Positions 24,131 through 35,346 of a DNA stretch of 64,000 nucleotides are shown one piece after another. Below the pieces are notes generated by a model, which worked only from the letters and a program-made list of their open reading frames with translations, was not told where the DNA came from and ran no database searches. Numbering within the stretch: the first letter of the stretch is position 1; the number at the start of each line of letters is the position of its first letter. The DNA is from Letharia columbiana (lineage: Eukaryota > Ascomycota > Lecanoromycetes > Lecanorales > Parmeliaceae), in NCBI RefSeq assembly GCF_014066305.1, contig NW_023501037.1, forward strand, positions 496,001 through 560,000, read 5' to 3'. The position numbers were made by a program, and so were the translations under genes.

Positions 24131-26011
24131 ATGGCGCAATTGTCGCCCACAGAGATCCAGTACGAGCTTGAGCACATCCATCAGGATCGAGCACCGGACA
24201 TCATCGCATCATATGCAATATGTCTATCTCTAGCTTGCATTGCCGTAGTGCTGCGTTTCGTGGCCCGACGAACAAGCAGAGCTTCATTGCAGGCCGATGA
24301 TTTGACCGTATTTATTGCATTGGTGAGAACCAGGTTACGCCTCTTTGACATTTTCGAATCATCTAATAAATACTGACCTATGTTTGGGGTCCAGCTCTTC
24401 GCTACAGGCCAGATCATCGCAGGCTCGTTTGGTGAGGTTCACGTATAGCTTTTTCCCTTTGTAGAGTCATCCTGACAACTTTCATCGACACACAGCGGTA
24501 CATCTTGGCGCAGGGAAGCATGTCGTTCTAATCACTGATCCTGCTGCCTATGCTAAGGTGAGTCACCGCGCCATATTCGCGCTTCTTTTAACTCTTGACC
24601 ATTCAAGCAAATGGTGGACCCAGTCTCGCGAATATTATTTTCTTGAGACCCAACTGACCAAATTCTGTTTAGTGCGTTATCACGGTTGAGATGCTGTACA
24701 GCATCAGCGCGGCTTTGTTCAAGTTCTCTGCCCTTCTTCGTACGTATCTTCCGAGTGGCTCCTTCCTAATCGGCACCTCAGTGCGGCGGGGAGACACGTT
24801 CTTGATCGAGACCCTATATTTCATACTCTAAAGCCACAGAAACCGACTTCTCTTTTGGAAAAGAGGTGCTGACTCCAGGTTCTCTCCTTAGTGTATCACC
24901 GACTTTTCGGGTCCTCGAAGCGTTTCACAGTTTGGCTCTGGGTACTCGCGGCCGTCATTCTCTGCTACAGTGTAGCCGAAGTTCTTTTCGCGGTCCTCCA
25001 ATGTCACCCTATTCAAAAGACGGTAAGCACCCTTTCTGGGTTATTTCTTCCCCTTCCATACCCTTTTTTCGAGTCTTCAGACTCAAGAATACATCTAAGA
25101 AGAGAAACACTGACTCCGAGATGGTGTAGGTACGTAATCTTGAAGTTAAACAGTCTTGAACCGCCTCAATCTTGTGCCTTGAGACACGTCTAAGGAGGGT
25201 TCGCTCCTCAGGATTGTCTCATGGCTCGGAAATATGTCTTGAATAGGCAATGCTGACTCCGGAATCTTTATCAGTGGAATATGGAACTTCCTGGCTTTTG
25301 TCTAAACGCCGGATTAGTGGCGACGGTTCTTGGGGTGTTCAATGTAGCCGCGGATTTCGCTACCGTATTCATGCCACTGCCCCTAATTTGGAATCTTCAT
25401 ATGCAACGGAAGTGGAAGATACAACTGATTGGCATCTTCCTCCTTAGCGCCTTGTGAGTCATTTCTCCTAGCACAGTACGCATTGGAGGTAACAGTACGT
25501 ACTGACGGGACTCATTCAGCGTCTGCGCATGCAGCATCTACCGCGTTACGATATTGAACCGCTTGTCTCTCCCAGACGTAACCTGTAAGCCACGATTCCA
25601 TCGAGTTGGTCCGAAAAGCTAACCTCATCCCTAGGGGCTAATACCGAACCCGCTATATGGGCGGCGGCAGAGAATTGTATTGGCATCGTCAGCGCTAGCC
25701 TGCCCACAATGCGCCCAATTTACAACCTGATAGTCCGTGGCCATCACTGCAGTTCCCACGAAAGGTACTGTAGTCGCTGCGAGCATTCCAGAATTTCTGG
25801 CCGCCGTTCAAGACTACGGTTTGGCACCAAGTGGCCGGGCTCGGCATCGTCGTCTGCCGGTGAAGGGACGCGCAATGCCAGGAGCTCTACGTCAGACATT
25901 GAAAGCGCGAACAGAAGTGACTCAGCAGTAGAGATGGTACTTCATGCCAAGGGCCCTGTGCCGGCTCTAGAAGGCGTTGTCAGAATCACGACGACTGTGG
26001 AAATATCATGA
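24131..26011 (+). CDS. rhodopsin-domain integral membrane protein (PTH11-like superfamily)
   Basis: Eight exons encode 369 aa: 24131-24322, 24395-24431, 24496-24557, 24673-24739, 24892-25022, 25275-25453, 25520-25584 and 25635-26011. Every join is in frame. The protein starts with an N-terminal extracellular segment and a first helix (IIASYAICLSLACIAVVLRF), then VHLGAGKHV, EMLYSISAALFKFSALLLYH, a helix with LWVLAAVILCYSVAEVLF and CHPIQKTW, a helix with FNVAADFATVFMPLPLIW, and a Ser/Arg-rich cytoplasmic tail. Known: this fungal seven-helix family includes PTH11-like GPCRs and many proteins of unknown ligand; no N-terminal CFEM domain is seen here. Three of its intron units belong to the introner-like family. 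The specific role cannot be assigned. Confidence 0.85.
24740..24891 (+). mobile_element. introner-like intron, rhodopsin-domain gene intron 4
   Basis: This 152-bp intron starts GTACGTATCTTCCGAGTGG and ends with GTGCTGACTCCAGGTTCTC, then TCCTTAG. The CTGAC branch site sits in the family TGCTGACTCC context. It is more diverged at its last 20 bp than other members. Its interior includes GAGACACGTTCTTGA, close to GAGACACGTCTAAGG in the second unit of intron 5. Confidence 0.65.
25023..25129 (+). mobile_element. introner-like intron unit, first half of the tandem intron 5
   Basis: This 107-bp unit has its own donor (GTAAGC) and its own acceptor (GATGGTGTAG) preceded by CACTGACTCCGAG. Removing it alone would leave the next donor, GTACGT, joined directly to the exon end AAGACG. 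Confidence 0.7.
25130..25274 (+). mobile_element. introner-like intron unit, second half of the tandem intron 5
   Basis: This 145-bp unit begins GTACGTAATCTTG immediately after the acceptor AG of the preceding unit and ends AATGCTGACTCCGGAATC, then TTTATCAG. An interior hairpin, AGGAG (25193-25197) pairing with CTCCT (25204-25208), resembles the one in the NOG1 intron. The downstream exon begins TGGAATATGGAA, in frame with the exon ending at 25022. Confidence 0.75.
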
Positions 26012-27287
26012 TGAACGGTTTCTCGATGATTTAGTCTAGTTCTATCTCATATGTTTCTGCAATCAATCTTAAAGTGCCGTTTCCTTCACAAGCCTCACAC
26101 CTCGTTTCATACATTCCCCAGCACTCCACCACCAGTCTGCGACGTCTCACCGCGCGATCTTACCCGCTCATCAATCGGAGTCTCGGTCAGTCCCGCCAAC
26201 CCATATCCACCCGACCTTGCTCCTCATAATCTGGCACTCTTCAAACAGCGGCTCTGCCGCCTCATAGAGATAACTTTCCACGTCGATTGTGCATAGATTC
26301 CATGTGCACCGGCTGGTGGTTGTTCGGCTATAGCGCCCACGTCTGCAAGGATAGCGCCCACGTCTGCAAGGGAAGCGATAGTACGTGTGCAGGCTAGGTC
26401 TTCGTCTACTGTATCTGCCATTAGCATGAGGTCTTGGCTTTCACGCTGTGCGCAACGGACAGTAGGGGTATCTCTGAGGGGTGTACCGGCGCGGATATGG
26501 ATCGTCTGGGCCAGGCCCCGGGCTTTTAGCATACCAGTGGTTGATTTGACCGGGGCTGACGCCCGCCCATCGCCTGAATTGTTGGATTGATTTTGCTCAG
26601 TCCGAGGCTTTGAAGCCAATGGGATTTTCGGTCCAGTCGGTGTCTGCGGTGGAGTGCCAGGCGTTGCGGGTCGAGTTCAGGGTGGTAGCGGGAAGGCGGG
26701 AAGTGGATGATGCTTGCTGTTGCAAGCTGCATGCAGCAAAGGATGGGGAGAGGAAAGGGAATGTTTGTTAGGTCGATGGTAAACAAACGGCATGTTGAGA
26801 AGCTGACCCAATGCATTGGGATTCGAAGAAAGACGCCTTTGCAAAGCAGATATGTGTGTGCAGGAATGATGCGCTGCGCATCACAACATTAGGTCGGCTC
26901 AGCGTTCGGAGACTCTGGACTTCAAGCACGCGACATCCGCATGAGTTCTTATTCAATAGATGGGGGCAAAAGCAAGGAACTCAGCAATCCAAATAGAAAG
27001 GCCTCGACGAGCTCCATAACACACAGAGTGCTGCGCCGAAGATACCAGCGAGCAAGACAGCGCGCGCCAGCATGTCAGATACTGAAAGCCTTCCAAACAT
27101 ATCAATCTGTCTATCCTTTTCGTGAGACCTATTTTAGGCTAGTGCAATCGTGAAGAATGCCAACGTCCTAGTGCTTTCATGATGCTTCGCACGCCAAGAA
27201 CGCTGCAGATGCTCTATGGGTCCCGACTAAATCCTTGCGTAGTGTTACGCCGTTCCATCTAAGATGAGGGTAGCAAGTGCACACAGC
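26012..27287. other. intergenic, no confident gene
   Basis: This stretch lies between two convergent genes. A 131-codon minus-strand ORF (26619-26224) exists and its frame runs through a 21-bp tandem repeat, giving LADVGAI twice, but it has no recognisable domain and no supporting splice structure. I treat it as unproven. Nothing else is supported. Confidence 0.4.
26330..26371. repeat. 21-bp perfect tandem duplication
   Basis: ATAGCGCCCACGTCTGCAAG plus G occurs twice in a row, at 26330-26350 and 26351-26371. The unit length is divisible by three. Confidence 0.9.
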
Positions 27288-29055
27288 CTAGCCGTTCAAG
27301 TAGTTCCTTATAGCACCTATGGAGTTGGTATGATGTCAGCAACAGCAAGGAGGACGTAGGAAGGACCTAAGATGATGCACTCACCTTGCAGCTTAGTAGC
27401 GCCCTCACCCAATACGTTTGTGAGGTTTTCCAGGTCATCCCCAGCGGTGACCCCGAACTTCCGAACGAAGTCCCTCGCAGCGCCTTCCAGATCCCCGTAA
27501 TTCCCATATTCGTCTGCCTGCGGGATGTCATCCTCGGGTCGCCCGAAATAGGCATTACTGCTAATAGAGCTGGCGCCTTCGAAGCCTTGCAGACGCTGCT
27601 TAGCTTCAGTCTGGGTGGATGGGTCGAAATTATTGCGGCCGAAGAATTCATCGGACGAGATGCCTTTCTGGGTGCCGAATTTTTGGCGGGCGTATTTCTC
27701 GTCGTTTGCTAGAGAAAAATGAGTCTCTTCCAACATTTGAGGACGACGGTGATAATTGATCCCAACTAACCTTCTTCGACGGCTCTGCTGGCATTCACAG
27801 ACCCAAAGCCCATCTTCTTGGGTGCAGCAGGGGCCGGCTCGCTTCCTCCCACCTGACCGAAACCGAGACGACCCATACCCATACCTAGTCGTTCCATCTC
27901 GCTCTTCGTACGCTCATGCTTTGGCACGCCGTAGCCTTTGACTGGGTTCACCGGGGTCGGAGCAGTGATCTTAGTCTTCTCACTAATGCTGGCGGACCTG
28001 ACTGTCTTTTGTACTGCGGCTTCCTCGGCTTCAGGGTCGTATCCAAGCTTTTCTATCCGTTCAGCCTCTTCCTTCGCTTTCTTCTCGGCGGCCTCAAAAT
28101 CTACGGCTTCTGCTCCTCCAAGCTTTTTTGCACCTAGCTTCTGGGTCTTCTTTGCTCCCAGAACGTTTGTTTTCCGAGCGTTGCCAGTTGCTGTGGTTTT
28201 ACGGATGACGGCTGACGGGACTGCGCGTGAGGGCGCTAAAGATGATTCGCTCTCAGAGCCTGGAAGGGGTGATTTTGATCTTGGTGCACCGTTGCTGTTA
28301 GCACCAGGATTAAGGAAAGGCGACGCTGTGCGGCTAATTACGGGAGGGGTCTGCGTTCTCGACGGTGGATTGCTTGGGCGTTTGATAGAGGGTTTGTCCC
28401 AAGATGAGAAGAAGTCGTCTCCTGGTTCTGAAGGAATTGACGTTCCATCTGTAGGCGTTGCGGCAACGATATCCGTGACAACGACTTCTTCCGGATATCT
28501 GAACATGGCTTAGCAAGAACCCAATCAACCAAGCGATGTGCAGCATACTCCCGAGCATCTGCGGTTGCTCTTTTCTTCAACTCGTCCTTATATTTTGTTG
28601 CTGCGTTGGACGTGTACTTCGTCTTTGGATCTTTGTTTGCAAGTGCTGCTGTTCCACCGTGCGACTGGAAATATTTTGTAGCGGATTCATTGCCCCCAAC
28701 CTTCATAGTACGTAGCTGGTCCCATTGCCAAACTGTATAAACCTTGTGTCAATGATTGCTCAAGAGCATCCGTGCAACATTCGTACCATCGAGGTTTGTT
28801 GATCTTACAAAGGAAATATGCACCCCCAGGTTACGGTGATTAGAGGAGCAGTCGAGGCACAGGTATATACCGAATGGTACTGACGACCACGTTGGGTTCT
28901 TCGTACCGCAGTCGAAGCATACCTATAGCATAGCTACTTAGCTCATGTTTACAGTGAAGCTCTGGGACCTGATAATGATGTACTTTGTTCGCAGGCTTCG
29001 TCTTCAGCTTCTCAAAAATCTTTTGCGATTGTGCTTTAGTCGCAGAGGAGCTCAT
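27288..29055 (-). CDS. GLO3: ArfGAP of the Glo3 type
   Basis: This GTPase-activating protein for Arf works in COPI retrograde Golgi-to-ER transport. Six exons encode 490 aa (yeast Glo3 is 493): 29055-28984, 28922-28787, 28732-28549, 28498-27771, 27708-27385 and 27316-27288. The ArfGAP zinc finger is complete: C26-x2-C29-x16-C46-x2-C49, then HRNLGVH with the likely arginine finger R54. This is followed by WQWDQL and MKVGGN typical of the domain. The middle is Ser/Pro-rich. A conserved Glo3-type C-terminal region with [15 protein letters not shown] and FGRPEDD leads to the terminal [12 protein letters not shown]. The last exon codes for only nine and a third residues; it is supported by the conserved ending. 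The gene is divergent from TIM21 with 266 bp between starts. Confidence 0.94.
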
Positions 29056-29321
29056 GGTGCCGTATCGGACAGTATCTTCAACCCGAAATGGTTGAGAGAG
29101 TGTCAGGGCAAGCGACGACAAGAACAGTACTTGTAGCAGCTAGCAAAGAGGTTCTTGCACTTGCCCAGGTATCCTCGAATACTGGCCTCAACATGCCAAG
29201 GCACGCTAAAGGCACGCTAATCCCCGGAACAGGGTTTTGACGATGTCAGAATCTCATCTCCGCCTGGTTCCTCTTTCCTTTCTCCACCACAAGGGATCAA
29301 TGCTTTTCTTCATGAAGGTCA
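29056..29321. promoter_or_regulatory. short divergent promoter between GLO3 and TIM21
   Basis: Only 266 bp separate the two start codons, so any 5' leaders and promoter elements must share this gap. It contains a direct repeat, AGGCACGCTAA, at about 29200-29219. No specific factor site is claimed. Confidence 0.5.
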
Positions 29322-30265
29322 ATGATGGAGCGCAGAATAGTCTTTGGCGCTCGCTTCGGAGCAGCAGTAGCTGCTAAATCCCAACAACAACTCCTGTCAT
29401 CCAGGATTGTAGGGCGTCGGTGCTTGCCATTTGCTATTCACAGATGCTATGCTACATCGAATACTCTGGCGGGAACACCAAAACCATCGTCCAGAAAGCA
29501 AGTGACGATCGGTAATGATGATGGTAGAGTTCCATGGGGCCAGTTGTCAGCTGGGGAAAAGGCCGCACGCACAACCCAACAAGCGTTCAACTTTGGAGTG
29601 ATTCTTGCTGGAGCAGTCGGCCTTGTATGACGGCTTTTTCTGTCTCTTTGAGCGCTACTAATTCAGGTCAGGCTGCTGTTAGCTACTATCTCTACATCGA
29701 CGTCTTCTCCTCCGACAGCAAAACCAGACACTTCAATCGTGCGGTTGACAGGATCAGAGTAGACCCTCGTGCACTCAATCTGCTTGGGTCTGGCCAAACA
29801 ATCAGAGCATTTGGAGAACCGACAGCAAGCAAATGGTCGAGGAACAGGCCCATTGCGTAAGCAAGGAGATCTTGCTATTTAGCATACCGACCACTTACGA
29901 TCGGGGTCTAGCTCGAATACATATACAGACAGAACTGGCATCGAGCACTTTCAGATGCACTTCAATGTACCTTAAAGGTCCCCGCACAACCTCTATTTTT
30001 ACAATTAACTGACCCCCAACAAGGTCGTAGGCTCAGAGCGGTCTGGAATTGTGAATCTACATTTGGTGAAAGGCCCAGGCTCAGACTGGGACTATCGGGT
30101 TTTTGCACTCGATGTGCCAGGTATGAGTTCTATACATCCGAATCACCCAAAAATGCAAGGACTCAGTGATATACAGGTCAGCCCAGGCTCTATCTTGAAG
30201 GCGGTGATGCTACTGCGGAACAGAAGAAGCCGGGCTTTAAGATGCTAGGAGTCCAGTGGAGATGA
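29322..30265 (+). CDS. TIM21: Tim21, TIM23 translocase regulatory subunit
   Basis: This mitochondrial inner-membrane protein links the TIM23 presequence translocase with the TOM complex and respiratory chain. Five exons encode 242 aa: 29322-29624, 29672-29856, 29912-29966, 30024-30120 and 30177-30265. The N-terminus is Arg-rich and without acidic residues (a presequence). A single hydrophobic segment (FNFGVILAGAVGL, then YYLYIDVF) lies near residues 90-115. The intermembrane-space domain carries VFSSDSKTRHFNRAVDRIR, AFGEPTASKW, GIEHFQMHFN, VNLHLVK and the ending FKMLGVQWR, all matching Tim21. The acceptor of intron 1 (29671) is the less certain join; a neighbouring AG at 29666 is out of frame. 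The start uses the first of two adjacent ATGs. Confidence 0.93.
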
Positions 30266-31300
30266 CCACTATGCGCAGTTGCCTTCCTGCTTATCATCTC
30301 GTCTCCGGCTGTGTGCCAGACCATCCCTCATGCGTTAGGTCTGGCGAATGACTGACGGCCACCCGATACAATCACAAGGTTAGTTTTGTATTTCGGGGAT
30401 CTACCATCCTCAGCTTACCTTTCGATTTAGAAGCTCTTTGCGTCGTGGAAGCTGACCTGCATCCCGCAATGTGACCTGCATCCCGCAACGTTAAAGCGCG
30501 GAACATATTAGGGAACAGTCACAAACCCCTCGCGTGAACTCTTTTGATCCTGATGAAGAAAACTGCCGAAAGGAAACCCACAGGATAAAGCATTTTGTGA
30601 AACCGAGAGTCTATCTCCCAGCGCTGGCAGCAAGTGTGGTTCCCAGACACCTGACGATCTACTCGTATCGGATTCATTGTTCCCAAGTCGGTCAAAGCAT
30701 CTAACCCGTGTGGCGCTCGACTTCAACTCAAACCTGTCAACTAAGTCTCTGTTTTGGACTTGAGAACTGGCAATGTACGATGAAACCGAAGGTAGAGTTG
30801 CGTCAAATAATCAGGGGCATCCCTTCATACCGATCATTGGTCGCCGAAGCGCCCTGCTGGACACAAATAGCTCGGCTAAATCTAACAAATCAATCATGGC
30901 CAACTAAAACCATCTTCACATGATTTGCCATACGTCTTGTTCCTTAAAACAAAGACTTGCTTGACATCAAACACGGAGAAAAATGATGCGCATTGCGATC
31001 GTTGTCTGAGCTTGGGCTTGCGGTACATCACCTTTGAGATTGATCAAAGGCAATGGATCTATTGTTGTCCGCCCTGATACAATGAATGAATGTCCACTCT
31101 TCCTGCCAACAAAGTCTTCTCAAACTCTGTTCCTTCATCATGGTTAACAAAGAACTCCCACAATATCTTCATCTTGCTGCTCTTGCAAACCGTTCTCATT
31201 ACAAAACTATCTCACCTCTCCGCACTCAATCCCTTCTACATCAAAAGATTTTTAAAGCTCTCATCACTGTTGTCTCTGCTGTGCAGACTTGTCGTTCAAC
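30266..31300. other. intergenic, no supported gene; one small tandem repeat
   Basis: No ORF with a recognisable domain was found. A 17-bp unit, TGACCTGCATCCCGCAA, occurs at 30453-30469 and 30472-30488. The 31,086-31,300 part is the likely promoter and leader of the SUR7-family gene; it is pyrimidine-rich. Confidence 0.5.
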
Positions 31301-32522
31301 ATGCGTGCTTCCGACGTCATCAAGCGTCAATGGGCATTAGTCCCCTTACTCTTTATCTTAACGGCTTTCATTCTCTCTATGCTCTGCATCTTTGCGTAAG
31401 TCTTCTCCTCCCACTGATCCTCCTTCGTCTGTCCTACAGTCAGACTCGTGAGATATGTTTCGGGAGTATGCCACTTGCCGACTCTGCCTTGCGACTCATA
31501 TTTTGTCTTGAGCGCATGCTGACTCAGAAATCATGAAGTGGTTCAAAGCGCGGATATCTCGAGGATGCCGATTTGTTCACGGTAAGCCCTTCCGTAATTA
31601 CGCCTTTCCTTCTCACATCACTGACATGGATTCAGCTCAATACTTCGATGCTCGGCCGCACGACTTTGGATACATCTAAGACTTCGTCGTCGATTCTGAA
31701 ATCCATCAAGAACACAGTTCAGAAAGACGTGAATGAGGTCATTTCTGACGTGGCTAAAACCCTCGGCATTCATGACTTCTATAGCGCCCACATCCTCGAC
31801 TATTGTGAGGTATGTCCTTTGCTTTCCCGCTCAATACCGGACAGAAAGATTCAGATTGACTCTACTATCACAACAGGGCTATTACACTCCGTCACCTTTC
31901 GCAAATCTAACCTCCCAGCCCTCTAAAAACATCAGCTACTGCTCCAATCAAACTTCGTTCTTTCACTTTGACCCAGCAGCCGTTATCCAGGGCGAGCTCA
32001 AGCCTGGAGTCAAACTTACAGACCTGAGCTGGCCATCTGCAATTCAAGACGGTGTACATGCTGTGGAGGATGCTACAGATGTCATGTTTGTCCTCTACTC
32101 CATTGGGGCAACTACCACCGGTGTGGCGCTCATCGCGGCTCTGGTTGGGGTCAGAGGGGTGTGGCGATACAGTGCTATCACCTGTGTTATGCTTTCGTCG
32201 GTATGTGGTCCACAAGTCCTTCCAGAAGCCCATGACTTAGCTAGATACGTGGTCGCTAATCTTATAGCTCGCTTTTGGCTCCCTCCTCCTTGCTTCATCC
32301 ATCGCGAACATCGTCATCAACAAAGTGGTCAGCGCAATCAATGAGCACGGCAACGACATTGGTGTTTACGCGTACAAGGGCGGGACTTTTATTGGTATGA
32401 CATGGGCAGCGACGCTGCTGGTGCTAGTCACGTCTTTCATGTGGTCCTATGAGTTTATACAGCAAAGGCGAGGAGCGGCATCTTTAGGAAAAGAGGGAGA
32501 GTATTTCGAGGAGGGACAGTAG
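31301..32522 (+). CDS. SUR7/PalI family plasma-membrane protein
   Basis: This is a four-helix plasma-membrane protein of the family that includes eisosome-associated Sur7 and the pH-sensing protein PalI/Rim9. Five exons encode 296 aa: 31301-31395, 31539-31581, 31636-31809, 31877-32200 and 32268-32522. The first helix (ALVPLLFILTAFILSMLCIF) is followed by the family block GYLEDADLFTLNTS. Then comes a lumenal/extracellular domain with IHDFYSAHILDYCEGYYTP. Three further helices follow: VLYSIGATTTGVALIAAL, SLLLASSIANIVI and WAATLLVLVTSFMWSYEF. The tail is short and acidic. The 143-bp first intron belongs to the introner-like family; the other three are 54-67 bp. Which SUR7 subgroup it belongs to cannot be told from the sequence alone. 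Confidence 0.87.
31396..31538 (+). mobile_element. introner-like intron, SUR7-family gene intron 1
   Basis: This 143-bp phase-2 intron begins GTAAGTCTTCTCCTC and ends GCATGCTGACTCAGAAATC, then ATGAAG. The final ATGAAG resembles CTTGAAG in the acetyltransferase gene intron. Confidence 0.72.
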
Positions 32523-32970
32523 AGGTGGGGGGGCTAATGAATTGGAAATGAATGAGGAACGACAGGCGTTTGTGTGGAGAATGGTGTATGCGAGTAGCTT
32601 GCGGCATTGATGCCTGTAGTAAAGAATTTGAGAGCTGTTCCTGTGCAATGTCAATTAGCTTGAATCAATAGCCCAATCATGAATCCGAATCAAGGTCAGT
32701 GCTTTGAAGTTGGAAGTGGAGCTCGTGCCGTTTTCTCTTTAAAAACCCCACCTCTCACCTCTCTTTTGAAATTCCCTTTTCACGGAACTCCAAACAAACA
32801 CCTCAGATCTTCCTATTCTCCCAAGTGAAAGATCAATTCACTTCCTCCTTTACCTCGAGCTCCTTCAACATAACCTAGAAACCATCCCCCTTTCTAGCAA
32901 CAACAGAGCATTTCCTTCGCCCACAGACTAACCTCTCACCAATCACAAAGACAGAATCGTGCCCCTCAAG
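32523..32970. promoter_or_regulatory. promoter and leader of the mannitol-1-phosphate dehydrogenase gene
   Basis: A TTTAAAAACCCC element (32,740-32,751) is followed by about 200 bp of strongly pyrimidine-rich DNA (CTTCCTCCTTTACC, CCCCCTTTCT and similar) up to the start codon. CT-rich tracts of this kind are usual near transcription starts of highly expressed filamentous-fungal genes. This is inferred from composition only. Confidence 0.4.
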
Positions 32971-34263
32971 ATGGGACTCAAAGCTGTTCACTTCGGAGGT
33001 GGGAACATTGGCCGTGGCTTCGTTGCCGAGAAGCTATGCCAGTCTGGCTTTGAGGTAGCTTGAGGGCACACCCACCCCCTTCAGGTATTGACACAGCGTG
33101 TTCGCTAAGCTCTCATCCTGCAGGTTGTCTTCGTCGATGTCATGGACAAGCTCATTGAGCAGCTCCAGCAGACCAAGAGCTACACTGTCACCGAGATTGG
33201 AGGGGAAGGCGAAAAAGTCAACACGATCAGCAATTACCGTGCCATCAACTCTAAGACTCACGAGAAAGATGCCGTGCAGGAAATCTCCAGTGCAGACTTG
33301 GTAAGCTACCACGCACGTCGTCAACGATCTGAAATCACAAATTAACGCTGTCTTCAGGTTACCTGCGCCGTCGGCCCCAACATCCTCAAGTTCATTGCTC
33401 CTGTCATCGCTAAAGCCATCGATTCTCGTACTGCGTCAACACCAATCGCTGTCATTGCCTGTGAGAATATGATTGGGGCTACCGACAACCTCGCAGGGTT
33501 CATCAAGGACCCTAAGAACACCCCAGAAGACCGTCTCTCCTCCATCAGCGAGCGTGCCCGCTTCGCCAACTCTGCTATCGATCGTATTGTGCCAGGTCAA
33601 GATCCCGACGCCGGTCTCAACGTTAAGATCGAATCCTTCTACGAATGGGTTGTCGACAAGACACCTTTTGCCCCTCACGGCCCACCAAAGGTCGAAGCCA
33701 TCAAATGGGTCGACGACCTTGTGCCATACATTGAGCGCAAGCTCTTCACCGTCAACACCGGCCACGCAGCCGCTGCCTACTATGGACATGCTCGTGGGAA
33801 GAAGACCATCGCTGACGCACTCGAGGACAAAGAGATTCATGAGATCGTGCGTGAGTGTCTAGCTGAGACATCCCACTTGATCGTCAACAAGCATGGCATC
33901 TCTGTCTCGGAGCAGAAAGACTACGTAGAGAAAATCATCAATCGTATCTCAAATCCACATCTCGAGGACGTGGTGGAGCGTGTGGGCCGTGCTCCTCTGA
34001 GAAAGCTTGGCCGTCAAGAGCGATTTGTGGGACCAGCACATCACTTGGCTGAACAAGGTGACAAATACACCGCGCTGTTGGGAGCAATGGAGCAAGCCTT
34101 CAACTTTGTGGACGTTGAGGGCGATGACGAGAGCAAGGAATTGAGCAAGATACTGAAGAGCATGGATGCACCGAGCGTGGTTAGCAAAGTCTGTGGTCTA
34201 GAGAAAAGTGACCAGATGTTTGGCCAGGTTCAGGCCATTGTGGAGAGGGTGCAGAAGAAGTAA
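32971..34263 (+). CDS. mannitol-1-phosphate 5-dehydrogenase
   Basis: This enzyme interconverts fructose 6-phosphate and mannitol 1-phosphate with NAD(H), the key step of fungal mannitol storage; it is cytosolic. Three exons, 32971-33054, 33124-33300 and 33358-34263, give 388 aa, the standard length. The Rossmann motif is [11 protein letters not shown] at residues 7-17. [20 protein letters not shown], the catalytic-region lysine motif [10 protein letters not shown] and [10 protein letters not shown] are all typical of the polyol-specific long-chain dehydrogenase family. The C-terminal helical domain includes [20 protein letters not shown]. Exons 2 and 3 are GC-rich with biased codons, which suggests high expression. 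Both introns are ordinary short ones (69 and 57 bp). Confidence 0.96.
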
Positions 34264-35346
34264 ATGCACTTGAATTGAGGCCTATGGACTGCCTTGAGGC
34301 CTCGAAGATCACGAAGTCATGAGTGAAGAGCACTCCTTCTAGAAAAGTGCAGGTATCTCATGAGAAAACATTTTCTTCTGCAGTTGACAGTCTCCCTCTT
34401 GCGTGATGATCCCTCAAAAATGGTCCAGTATTGAATGATGCCCTCTGATAGGGTGCTCAGTAACTCGACATCATACCAGTCGTATGACTGCCTCCTGTTG
34501 GTCCCATGCGGCCATCATTGTTGCCCATGAGACTGGATTACAACTGCCACAACGACACTCCAGAATGCTGTGCTCAAGAAGGGACTCTCAAATGAGAGGG
34601 ACTCCCAAGTCGGAGGCTTGGCACAAGTGCAAGCACGGCTGTCAAGTAAAACCATGCCAGCTTGTTCAAAGCAATGTTCCTGGTGACACGAACAACTGGA
34701 ATTGGCACTATTACCCTTCGCACTGACACTTTCATAGGGCAATCTACCAATTTCAGAAGCCGGAATCGAGGATATTTCACATCTAGAATTTGCAATGAAG
34801 ACGGTGAGTTCCCAATTACCAGAAAAGGTCGAAAGCTCTTTCCCCCACACTCAGATTTCCTTTTGGGCAACATGACTTCAAATTCTTGTACAACCTCACC
34901 TTGAACGCGAACAAAACTTACCCCTCACAGACTTACTTCCCTCCATTTTCTGCATTCTACCCTCTTCCTGACTCGATATTCCGCATAAGCCGGGTGAGCA
35001 GCCTGGCATTACCCAATCGCGGCACAAGCATCCGCATATCAGAGAATCAATGTTACATTTGCTTACCTTCGCAATATCGCGCCGCCGCTCACCGTTCCTC
35101 ATTGATACCTTCAAGGCACAAGAAAAGACGACAACATTGGCAGTTCAACTGGCGGGTGCAATCCCTATAATTCTGTACTCATTTCTGGCTGATACTCTCG
35201 CCTACAGCATTATCCAGACTCGACCACTCCTCCTGATCCATATCTGGGGCTCACATACAGCGACAAACCGCCTGTCGTCTGACCTTTCCGGTCTCTTTGA
35301 AACTCCAACTCTCAATAAAACCAACCTCTAATTCACCCCAATCGGC
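34264..35346. other. intergenic, no supported gene
   Basis: Several ORFs of 70-110 codons overlap on both strands but none shows a domain, and they contradict each other. The region includes the 3' end of the dehydrogenase transcript and the upstream region of the next gene (CT-rich from about 35,200). Confidence 0.45.

Noticed and set aside
26224..26619. 131-codon minus-strand ORF with LADVGAI twice
   Set aside because: The repeat is a 21-bp DNA duplication, there is no recognisable domain or splice support, and codon use does not stand out.
34484..34873. overlapping ORFs of 80-111 codons on both strands
   Set aside because: They are mutually exclusive, have no domains, and no intron structure links them.
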